Source: Rhynchopus euleeides
Lineage: Eukaryota > Euglenozoa > Diplonemea > Diplonemida > Diplonemidae
NCBI GenBank assembly: GCA_963210315.1
Contig: OY723316.1
Location: forward strand, 868,001-932,000
Reading direction: 5' to 3'
Length of the DNA: 64,000 nt
Both the position numbers and the translations under genes were made by a program. Under the pieces are notes generated by a model. The model did no database searches. It worked only from the letters and a program-made list of their open reading frames with translations, and had not been told where the DNA came from. This document shows, piece after piece, positions 38,001-46,496 of the stretch (positions are counted from its first letter, which is position 1; every line of letters starts with the position of its first letter).

Positions 38001-40485
38001 GTACACGCTGTGCAAACGTGATCTCGAGGTGGTCGCCGCAGAGACGCAAAGCGCACACGACGCGTGGATGGCGGCGATGCGCAAGAGGAACGAGTTCGTT
38101 GAGAAGGTGACAAACCAACTCGCGCAGGGCAGTGCGGCGGGCGAGGGGGATCAGGCCTTGTCGGGAGTCGACCCGGCGCTCGTTGCCGCCTTGCAGCGCT
38201 CGGCCGCACTGGTGGAGAGCAGCGAAGCCTTCTACGAGAACACGGCAGCGCAATGCCAGCAGCTCCGGCAGGTCGTCGCCGAAGTGCATCGCCACTACGA
38301 CGAGCTGGACCGCCGGAACAAGGAGGTGGAGGAAAACGGCTTTCTGCAGGGCCTTGTTGGGCTGGCGGTCGGCGTTGTGGGTGCGATGGTGGCTGTGGCC
38401 TGCCCCGTCATCGGGGTGGCGATGGTCTCCGCTGGGGTGAGCGGTGTGCTGAACCAAGGGCAGCCGTGGGACGACTTCCTGAAGGGGATGGCGAAGTCTG
38501 CAGTGGTCGGTGCAGTGACGGGGGGCTGTGCTGGGCTTCTCGCACAGCCACTTGCAAACTTGGGCATGGGGACGCTGGTGACGAACTGTCTTGCGGGAAG
38601 CTGCGCGAGCGGAGCTGGGGCCGTCACGAGCAACCTCTTGGACGGCCGGGCCTGGAACGAAGGTCTCGGCAACGCAGCGCTTCTCGGGGTCATCGGCGGC
38701 GGCGTGCAGACGTTGGGCAGTGCAATAGCCAGCACAGACGCGATGCAGAGCTTTGCGGAACGCGCGCAAGAGGCGTTGTCAGTCGAGCTCCGGACCGTTG
38801 AGATGGTTGGCGACGCTTTTAAAGGAATCGTCACCAACACAGTCGGGGCTGCTGTGACTGCGGGGCAGGTGGACTTCGGCGAGATCTGCAGAGACGCCGT
38901 TGTCTCCACAGCCGTGGCGCAGGGCTTTCACCGCATGGGACGCCCTCTGGGCGAGCGGATTGCGGACAAGGCGCAGGCGCGCCAGGAGCAGAAGCTCATC
39001 AGGCGCCTCGCCGAGGATGAGTTCGGCGGGAACACACAGGCGGCAGAGGAGATGGTCTCGCAGCTGAAGCGGGTCCGCCAGCAGCAGGTGGACGCCGCGA
39101 GCTGCAGCCTCGGCGACGCAGTGTACGACAAGGAGGTGGGGACGTTCCGCGCTGGGTATGCAGAGCGGTCGATCGAGGAGCACTGCGCAGCAGCCCAACA
39201 AGCGGCACACGCAGCACCCGCTTCGGGTGGCGCACACCAGCCGGGCGAGGAGAGCGGGGCGGCGACATTCAAGCAAGCCTTCCGCGCTGCGAGGCAGTCC
39301 GGCAAGACTGTGTTCGAATGGCACGGCAAGCCGTACACAACGGACATGCTGCCGGGGCCACCGGTCCTGCCTGCGCCGGCCCTCCAGCCTGGGGGCCGTC
39401 CAGGTGGGCCATCCAGCCAGCCTGCCAGCGACGGTCCCCGCAGGCCTGCCGGGCCGCCGCAGGCGGCACCGATGCCACCGCTGCCGAGCGATGAGTGGCT
39501 GAGCAGCGTGCTGCTGCCTTTGGAACTGTGTGGCGCTGCAGGGAAGCTGGGCTTCAGCGGGGCTGCGGTGCTGAGCGCCGAGAGGCCGCTGCTCGCCGCT
39601 GCCGAGCATGTCACTATGGTGAAGGAGTTCATCGGCGAGGCGGGGCGGCGGAGCAACCTGGACCCGGCGAAACTGAAGGGCTTCTTCGAGGCGCAGCAGG
39701 CGGGGAGCTTCAACAGAAGCGCAGCGCTGGCGGGAAAGCATGCCCAGCAGACCGCGAAGGGTGTGGCGGTGCAAAAGCACCCGAACGCGACGCACCGCAG
39801 TGTGGACCTCAACGTGGTGCGCAGCGACGGCACCATCGCGGACACTGTGCAGTGCAAGACGAGCGTGGATGCCAAACGCGCAGACAAGGCGCTCAACGCT
39901 TCGCGGTACAAAGGCGTGGGCCAGCTGGTGCGGAACGATGCTGCCGGAGCAACAGGGCAAGGTCCGAGGGCCACAAGCACGAGCATCCGCATGGAGGTCG
40001 AGGGGGGCAGGGGGGTCTTCGGGGCCAGGAAGAATGTCGTCGTCAAGTCTGACCCCATCAAGACCGACCAGTTGGAGAAGTTGACCAGAGACGCTGTCCG
40101 GGAGGCGAAGGCGATGAAGAAGGGTGTGGGCGTGTTGCAGCGGTTCGAAAACACGCTCAGGACTGGGAGCAAGTGGGCAGACTTCGTTGGGAAGACCATC
40201 CTAATCGGTGGCGTGGCATACTCGGTGACGTCGAACGTCGTCAGCGTCACCACGGGGGACAAGACAAGCGGGCAGGCACTTGTCGCAGTCGTGAAGGACA
40301 TCACACCCGCTGTGACGAGCTACATTGGAGCAGCCGCTGGGGCACAGCTGGGGGCTGCAGCGGGCTGTGCAGTGGGGGGACCAGTGGGTGCCATTGTGGG
40401 CTCTGTCGTAGGCGGAGGTGTCGGTGCTGCAGCGGGCGCGGTCGCGGGGAGCACTGCGGTTGCGGCTGGAAGCACTTCGAAGTAG
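35029..40485 (+). CDS. Toxin-like C-terminal half of the giant locus
   Basis: 1818 residues from the first in-frame ATG, but the frame is open from ~34807, overlapping the previous ORF; the two are probably one gene joined by a +1 change near 34890-34940 (small intron, frameshift or sequence error). Seen in order: acidic and coiled-coil regions; a Gly-rich FVGTGNGGGACG segment (~35640); Ala/Arg-rich helices; a ~200-residue Gly/Ala-rich hydrophobic stretch (38340-38945) like pre-toxin regions of bacterial contact-dependent and Rhs-type toxins; a bacterial/phage-like motif AFRAARQSGKTVFEWHGK (~39270-39330); a Pro-rich linker; a segment with VDLNVVRSDG, VQCKTS and SRYKG (39800-39920) that fits a PD-(D/E)xK-like nuclease pattern (D, then QxK); and a final Gly/Ala membrane-like tail. 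Function is inference: an exported or self-processed effector. The nuclease assignment is tentative. Confidence 0.65.
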   Translation: MVADEHRDATPADVEHAALWLRVSKALLVGTAPERRPLPDAAAVDLPAVHEVMLAVRQKLAVAFPDLLGDSSFGGSDATRSEGPAKGPATMPSWTCSEDNECSEDVASEGSADTAPGSEPEALDGDEGDLLNERFRTAHTVATPQVTVGAVAAQHVPADPAFVLRPFISLQEDGGLCIDASTVRRFWGDVSGGQQPPVRGDVLAFVGTGNGGGACGMQLLAAAARSRGLQLDVAAARQQFNNDSATCVMIAWGVGCTGALDVYVWLPRGAIQSRGTVLPQNRPAVEALRESVLLALLSLTADVVVDVRGMGSVRFDQSGGRSPGFRGSMQQRVQLLQRCVSEHLWAVRKEAAVLAEVAQLAEEARAQRGDTDRDPDGSSGSTAGLVEAGGLQGSAADTDETLPSIVIVPGLIETPEQAALRRELEQWRFEDAICDGRSEGDARAELDARSEDLPASSEGAGTLRHASPAPRPADACLRQASFVCVVAGLEGHASECQAAQAEFPDRRDLEARLSEKLRALQERAAGDVSAELTASVRGEAEHVQHALAHPAHHPADARCNFVCDPSAQAHHAYVAPHDSFVQTIEEIRRQQPATATGGPQAWLRDVLQLASHVADARTVEDMLTNTDAVSSSLVRNLLGGSAVLRAQRAAEQQRCRAEGLAGAPDGGALSRVNPMAAALQLASEVTQVVRPLFADLLKRLGGDFDGQLDRFFAKLGVRHAGGIVATWEGLKSAAAEKESTLHHQIFRRGRGKEKMMAQLQSEVVAPLLKAYQSRARAELSVSALRRKLSSLQVGAPGGRRVQQAVRELDAAHFSKLFGLVAKRTSEVDAFFVSQEKLHARACLEKGSAWQRVRRHIETGEYTRRLIQHYADTGGPAATAAAAPANPFDLQKELQCAKAEFFNNTVHFLGQTSGADELKAKYFLEFMNEQSMAALAAVVDTCGQSGGAVCSSNLRAASACATQKLELLHGLSEMYKACSEDHKRVTAALQQAYTLCKRDLEVVAAETQSAHDAWMAAMRKRNEFVEKVTNQLAQGSAAGEGDQALSGVDPALVAALQRSAALVESSEAFYENTAAQCQQLRQVVAEVHRHYDELDRRNKEVEENGFLQGLVGLAVGVVGAMVAVACPVIGVAMVSAGVSGVLNQGQPWDDFLKGMAKSAVVGAVTGGCAGLLAQPLANLGMGTLVTNCLAGSCASGAGAVTSNLLDGRAWNEGLGNAALLGVIGGGVQTLGSAIASTDAMQSFAERAQEALSVELRTVEMVGDAFKGIVTNTVGAAVTAGQVDFGEICRDAVVSTAVAQGFHRMGRPLGERIADKAQARQEQKLIRRLAEDEFGGNTQAAEEMVSQLKRVRQQQVDAASCSLGDAVYDKEVGTFRAGYAERSIEEHCAAAQQAAHAAPASGGAHQPGEESGAATFKQAFRAARQSGKTVFEWHGKPYTTDMLPGPPVLPAPALQPGGRPGGPSSQPASDGPRRPAGPPQAAPMPPLPSDEWLSSVLLPLELCGAAGKLGFSGAAVLSAERPLLAAAEHVTMVKEFIGEAGRRSNLDPAKLKGFFEAQQAGSFNRSAALAGKHAQQTAKGVAVQKHPNATHRSVDLNVVRSDGTIADTVQCKTSVDAKRADKALNASRYKGVGQLVRNDAAGATGQGPRATSTSIRMEVEGGRGVFGARKNVVVKSDPIKTDQLEKLTRDAVREAKAMKKGVGVLQRFENTLRTGSKWADFVGKTILIGGVAYSVTSNVVSVTTGDKTSGQALVAVVKDITPAVTSYIGAAAGAQLGAAAGCAVGGPVGAIVGSVVGGGVGAAAGAVAGSTAVAAGSTSK

Positions 40486-41089
40486 GACGGCGAGCCAAGC
40501 AGCACAGCACATCACAGATCTACTGCGTCGCCCACTCTCTCGCGCCGGATCGGTTCCCCCCAACCTTTACCACCTCAGAAACAGGCCGCGGGTATGTCGC
40601 TGTTTCTTGTCGCGCGGGGCGACAGTCGACGCTTAGCGACATGCCTGGTCACTCAACACGCGGGGGAAGAGTGCGGGGGCGGGGGGGGGGGGGGTTGTGG
40701 TGAAACACACACACGTGGAGGCAAAAAAGGGAAATGCATCAGAGCGGTTGCAGCTGTGAGAAACGGGCGCCTGTGAGAACGGGTGGTTTTTTTTTGCACA
40801 TAACACACCTGTGTGGTACGGGAAATGCTACGAGGAACGCGATGGACTCGGGACTGCTGCTGGCCTCTCTTGCTATGGTTTACTTATGTTTCGTGCTCCA
40901 CCTGCTCCACCTCATTCTGCACTTCAGATGATCCACTTCACGTGGGTTACGGGGTTTGGGACAACGATGATATGTTGTGTCCGACGACAAGGTAAGGTAA
41001 GCTCATCGAGGTACACCAAACCGGAGTTGTCAAATCAAAAAAGACACACCGCCCGAGAGGCAATTGGTGTGACACAACAGCGATGACAC
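40486..41089. other. Downstream of the giant locus
   Basis: Contains a G-run (40678-40695), R7 at 40733-40797 and a T-run. No gene seen. Confidence 0.45.
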
Positions 41090-42030
41090 AACCACTCTGC
41101 CCGAGGGGGCGCGTTTTTAGCGACCGAGACCTCCTCTCCTGACTGAGGGACACACGATCTGACCGTCCGAGAGACGCAGCATTCTACCCTGCCCGAGGGG
41201 CACCCACTCTCCTGACCGAGAGACACGCAGTCTTGCCCGAGGGGCACCTGGTTTCCTGACCGAGACAATATTCTGCCCGAGGGGCACTCACTCTCCCGAC
41301 CGAGAGACACGCAGTTTTGCCCGAGGGGCACCTGTTCTCCTGACCGAGACAATATTCTGCCCGAGGGGCACCCACTCTCCCGACCGAGAGACGCAGCATC
41401 TCGCCCGAGGGGCACCTGTTCTCCTGACCGAGACAAAAATTTTGCCCGAGGGGCACCCACTCTCCCGACCGAGAGACACGCAGTCTTGCCCGAGGGGCAC
41501 CTGTTCTCCTGACCGAGACAATATTCTGCCCGAGGGGCATCCACTCTCCCGACCGAGAGACGCAGCATCTCGCCCGAGGGGCACCTGTTCTCCTGACCGA
41601 GACAAAAATTTTGCCCGAGGGGCACCCACTCTCCCGACCGAGAGACACGCAGTCTTGCCCGAGGGGCACCTGTTCTCCTGACCGAGACAATATTCTGCCC
41701 GAGGGGCATCCACTCTCCCGACCGAGAGACGCAGCATCTCGCCCGAGGGGCACCTGTTCTCCTGACCGAGACAATATTCTGCCCGAGGGGCACTCACTCT
41801 CCCGACCGAGAGACACGCAGTTTTGCCCGAGGGGCACCCGTTATCCTGACCGAGACAAAACTATGCCCGAGGGGCACCCACTCTCCCGACCGAGAGACGC
41901 AGCATCTCGCCCGAGGGGCACCTGTTCTCCTGACCGAGACAAAAATTTTGCCCGAGGGGCACCCGCTCTCCCGACCGAGAGATACACAATCTTGCCCGAG
42001 GGGCACCAAATCCCGACCGAGAAGACGACC
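41090..42030. repeat. GCCCGAGGGGCAC minisatellite (~42-bp unit)
   Basis: About 22 tandem units centred on GCCCGAGGGGCAC, alternating with CTCCTGACCGAGACA and CTCCCGACCGAGAGA, so the higher-order period is near 84 bp. Because 42 is divisible by 3, several frames stay open on both strands; these are not evidence for a gene. Degenerate units reappear at 42470-42564. Confidence 0.9.
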
Positions 42031-42564
42031 CTCACACCATGCTCGTGTCAGGTCTCAAGAGGGCCGAAGCCGCGGTTGAGGACAACAACACCCCCACGCA
42101 CTGGTTCTAATAAATGACGGCGAGGTGCACGGGGGGATCAGCACGAAGGAGGGGCGCAAAAAGATGGGGATGATGACGCCGTGGTGTTCAAGGTGGTCCT
42201 CCGCCGCTTATGAACGTGACAGCGGGACAGCGCTGCGCCCGTGGCCGCAGCGGATTGAGGACATTCCCATCAGCCATCGAGACTATCACCGCGCCTCGCC
42301 GAAAACCTGCTTCACGCTTGATCGCGCTCAAGGTTTCCAAACGCATACTTCAGCTGGAGGTTCCGTCACAGAGGCGCTGACAAAGGCGGGACCAAGAGCA
42401 ACAGTCGGGTGCTGATAAATGGGTCGATACTGATGCAGCAAAGTGACGTCAGTGATATCCAACTCCTACTTTCCTGACCGAGACACGATCTTGCCGAGGA
42501 GCATCGGACCGAGACACCCACTTCTGCCTGAGGGGCACCTAGCCGAGACGCATTTTTCCTGCCC
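42031..42564. other. Spacer with degenerate minisatellite units
   Basis: Unique sequence, then scattered minisatellite pieces from ~42470 (CTGACCGAGACACG, CTGCCTGAGGGGCAC). No gene seen. Confidence 0.5.
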
Positions 42565-43494
42565 GAGGCTGTGCCTGACGAGGTGGGTGTCGAGATGTCG
42601 GTGCTTGGTGCTGGTGGCCGTGTCATCTTTGCTGGGAACGCACACACCGCAACACGTATCGGGCACATCAACGGGAACTCGACTTACCGTGTCTTCGGCC
42701 CTGTTGTTTACGGGGACTCTCGCAAAGAGTTGCCATGGGGCCGTGTGCGTGTGTCAGATTGGAAGGACGTGTACGGGCAAAGACGCACCACGCCTGTCGA
42801 GGCCTTCACACTCCTGTGCCAGCTGTCTGTTGAGCAGAATGACTTGCTTACTGCTGGTGGTGTTATCTGTCCCCCGCCCCAAGCACTGCCAAAGCCGAAC
42901 AGTGTGCAGGTTGCTGAAGTGAGCTGCGAGCTCGAGCAGGCAGTTCCCGGGAATGCCGCGGGCACAGACCCCGCACAGCCGGCTGCACAACGTGCCCTCG
43001 ACTGCGACAAGGGATACCCCGATGTCGAGGTGTCGACAGCACACGATGTGGTGCCGAGGTCGGGTGACGTGACCGTAGACTCTTCGGTGTCTCCTCCCGA
43101 GGCTGGCGCGCGGCACCACCAGCCGGGCGTGGCTGCGGATGAGGCAGCGCACCTGAAGGACGAAGGCTTATCGCGGTATCGGTACGACCCTTACGCCACC
43201 TGTGAAACCTGTGAAAACGATGCTGCAGGGCAAATTGACGTCCTCCCCCTGACGCACCCTCCTGACGAAAGCGGCCGCCCCGCCGCCGACAACAGCTACG
43301 GGGCCTGCTCCGGTTTCCCGCCCCTCGCTGCCGACGCCGCCAGCCAGCGGGTCGCCACTCTCAGAGGTGGCTGGGGTCCTGCAGCTGGCGCTCCTCCCCC
43401 AGAGTGGCTGCCACCTCTGCGGTCAGGCTTTCCGATCACACCTCTCAGCCAGGTGAACAGGCATTGTCGCCCCCCCGGTCTGTTGTGCTGGTAG
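42565..43494 (+). pseudogene. Family fragment D: body end, leader and a third tail
   Basis: Starts abruptly inside a family body (EAVPDEVGVEMSVLG), with no ATG, directly after minisatellite-like sequence. It runs through the body C-terminus and a leader (GTDPAQPAAQRALDCDKGYP...), then switches at ~43060 to a tail unlike either the repeat body or the GTPase gene (~140 residues, Pro-rich, ending RPPGLLCW). A short AADEAAHLKDEG echoes the body's QQAARLKDED. AATAAA occurs at ~43546, a possible polyadenylation signal. Probably a recombination remnant, though the tail may be a third natural variant. Confidence 0.65.
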
Positions 43495-45674
43495 GGTAGT
43501 TTGGGCAGCTGTGGGCTGCGACTGTGGCCGTGCCTGCGGTGTAGAAATAAACGTCCTGTGGTGAAGCTGTGGCTCTTCTGGACTTAGCACTCAGCTTCCC
43601 TACTAGAAGTCAGTCTTTGTTTTTGTTCGTACAACCTTCCGGTCACCTGTCACGTTGGGGACGTGGGGGTGGTAGACAGAGTCATTGATCCCGCTGCGTC
43701 CTTGTGTCAAACGCACCGTTGCTCACAGAAGGTGTAGAACTACAAAGGTTGCAGTGGGAGCAATGTTTTGTTCACCTACACTCCACGCCCCAACGTGACA
43801 GGTGACCAGAAGGTTTTGCACAAACAAAACAAAAGAAACCCGGCAATCCTTTTTCGAGATGGATGTCACAAAAACCCAAAAGCCCACAAAAAAATACCCC
43901 CCTTGGAGGGTCTTCGCTGGTCGTTATTCTTCGTCAATTTTCGCCAGTTTTCAGCCAATTCGACAGGAAGTGCACCAAAATGCACTGACGACCACCCCTT
44001 AGCGAAGGCCCCCTGGAGAAGAAATAGGGCCCGTTGCCCCCTTTGCCTCACATGCTATCCCGTGCCCAACAAAGCAACGTTCTACCAGCCGCGGCCCCAA
44101 ATGGGTCACCCTTGTGCACCTTCTGCTGTGGCCTTGCAACCCTCACATTCCATTTCCACCCCCAACCTCACCCACCCCTTGCCAAGTCCAGAAGCCTGCG
44201 CTGCAAGAAGGCGTGCGGCTTTCTGGGTTTCTCCAGTGTGCCGCCCCACCGGTCTCCTCAGGACCGCCCCCCGCCCCCCCCTCACGGAGACTTGCTTTTC
44301 CATTCACTCTCGATCAAACCCCCCCATCCCCTCACGGCAACGTTTCCCCTGCGCACTCACTGGGCACGGCGCACACAGCATGAAGCAGCCGCCACAGGCG
44401 GGGTGTACCCTCTGTGGTGGGCTCCAAGATCTGCAGGTTGCTGAAGAATGAACAGTTTTACAAAGGCAGACCCCCCGTGTTGGAACAATCGGGCTGTCCT
44501 CGTTTGTGCGGTGGTCCGTGCCCTTTCGCTGTGCACGCCTGCACCCGTGCCCCGCATATCAACGCGATGATGAATGATTTCGCACCATAGCTGCCACGGG
44601 TGGTGGTTCTGCTGTCCAAACACGCCCTGGAGGGTCTTCGCTGGCCGTTATTCTTCGTCAATCTTCGTCAGTATTCAGCCAGTTCGACAGCTGCGTCTCG
44701 GATAAAACACTGGACCCCAGACACAACCTGCATAACGAGTGAAGGGAGGTCATCCTTGTGCTTCCTCCGACCTTCTGTTTCAATACCCCGTCCCGGCTGC
44801 GTCTCGAGAAGATCTTCACCGAATACCCGGAGAGGCAGACGCAGGGGCGGCGAAGCTGTGGTTGGTGTCACGGGTGGTGTGGGGACAACGAATGAACCGA
44901 ACGCGAGTGAGCTAACGACACGAATTAGTGCGCGGGTGGGGATACGGGTATCGAGGACAAACAATGAACTAATGAAATAATTGGGTGTAGGTTCCGTGTG
45001 GCTCATGAATAGGGGTTCGATTACCTCATTTTTCTTGCCCCCTCGCTTTGGTTGGCATGTTTTTTTAGATGACGTCGCCGTCCACCAGGAAGCACAGATA
45101 AGGTTGCGGCACATCCTGTTGGAAGGTCGACAACACAGCACTCACCCCACGGCGGGGCAGCCGCACGCCAACGAAAACAACGTTCTATCAGCCGCGGCCC
45201 CAACTGGTTCACCCTTGTGCACCTTGCTACGGCCTTGCAACCCTCACATTCCAGCCCCACCCCCCCTTCCCCTCCCTCTTGCCGAGACCAGAAGCCTGTG
45301 CTGCAAGAAGGCGTGTGACTTCTGGTGTTCTCCAGCGTGTCGCCCCACCGGGATCCACACCGCCCCTCCCCTCACGGCATTTAAGTTTTGGAGCGCTCCT
45401 GATTCAAAAGATATCGCCCGATCACTTCACAGCTACAACCGCTCTGATGTATTTCCATTTTGTTTGTTGTGTTATCGCTTCGACACGCAAAACCCCGAAA
45501 TGATAATCACACCCTGAGCCTGATGAAGGGTGGGGTTGGTGTATAGTGCACGTTTGGTTGCAGCTGTGGTGAGGTCGCTGTCCGCTCACACTAGGATGCT
45601 TCGTATAATAAAGGATTTGTGCTGCCCAAACAGTCCCCTCACAACAACGTTCCCGATAGCCAGAAAGAATCACT
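43495..45674. other. Repeat mosaic without genes
   Basis: Contains R6 (43744-43852) with an inverted partial partner at ~43619-43665, a foldback at 43907-44013 (right end GCGAAGGCCCCC, TGG on both sides), R8 (44360-44560), another left-end foldback remnant at ~44628, and two related ~190-bp blocks (44085-44240 and 45180-45340, sharing AGAAGCCTGCGCTGCAAG-type wording). No gene supported. Confidence 0.55.
43907..44013. mobile_element. Diverged foldback MITE of the GGGGGCCC family
   Basis: Left AGGGTCTTCGCTGGTCG and right CGACCACCCC..AGCGAAGGCCCCC are imperfectly inverted; TGG flanks both ends (43904-43906, 44014-44016). Confidence 0.6.
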
Positions 45675-46496
45675 CACTGGCACGGTGCACACAGCATGAA
45701 GCAGCCACCAGAGGCGGGGTGTACCCTCTGTGGTGGGCTCCAAGATCTGCAGGTTGCTGAAGAATGAACAGTTTTACAAAGGCAGACCCCCCGTGTTGGA
45801 ACAATCGGGCTGTCCTCGTTTGTGCGGTGGTCCGTGCCCTTTCGCTGTGCACGACTGCACACATGCGGAGCAGACGGTGTTGCTTCCAAGGCTGGCACGG
45901 CATATTACGCTGCCAGGCTCTCACTTGCATTTGCTTATTACCAGTTACGAGAGCGACTAAGCGGAGCGAAGTCGCGAAGTAACGAAGGAAATTGTACGAC
46001 TGAAGCTTTATAAGGATCACCTTCATGCCACTTTACAGGGGCTTACACAGCCTTTGACACAGGAGTGTGAGCTCAACGAAAAGCAGCCCGGATCTGCCTT
46101 TTTGCAGTTGCTGGGCAGAGTGTTTCTCTTGTTATGGCGAAAGGAGTACGATTTTGTGTTGGCACTTCCACACCTCGCCTTGTGTGGGGTGAGGGTGCAG
46201 AGCACGCAGATGAGTGAGTGAGCGATGTCCTGCCAAAGCGACACTTTCCCCCCACACTGTGTGTGTCTCCAAACATTCGATGACCGCTTCGCCTCGCATG
46301 TGGACAGAGCACGGCTGACTGGAGCCGTCTTGAGTCGAAGGCCGCTGTTCACCCGGAACTGTGCTGAAGCAAGAGGCACATGATGTGACCCCGTCCCACC
46401 CCCTGCGAAGCAGAATCTTGCGGCACCCCCTTCTGTGCGGGTCAGGAGCATGTCGTCTGCTGTGCCGTGCAGCACACCACCGCCCTGCAGGACATC
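45675..46496 (+). promoter_or_regulatory. R8 plus shared 5' flank of gene B, R2-interrupted
   Basis: R8 (45675-45880) runs into the common 5' flank, which is cut by an R2 copy at 45945-46152 and then continues to the ATG. The uninterrupted order is seen at 20795-21387. The flank is therefore ~200 bp longer here than in its sisters. Confidence 0.6.
45945..46152. mobile_element. R2 element in the gene B 5' flank
   Basis: Same hairpin start and AGGAGTACGATTTT end as 24388-24597. It sits between TTGCATTTGCTTAT and TGTGTTGGCAC, which are nearly adjacent at 21035-21055. Confidence 0.75.

Noticed and set aside
41090..42030. CRISPR-like array
   Set aside because: Units are tandem and degenerate with no unique spacers, and the window is eukaryotic.
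41035..42035. Open frames on both strands through the minisatellite (repeats like SRSGEQVPLGQ)
   Set aside because: A 42-bp unit is a multiple of 3, so any frame without a stop stays open in every unit; no start, no flanking gene.
45000..45030. tRNA-like GGGTTCGATT
   Set aside because: No acceptor stem or anticodon arm can be paired around it; no other tRNA gene was found either.
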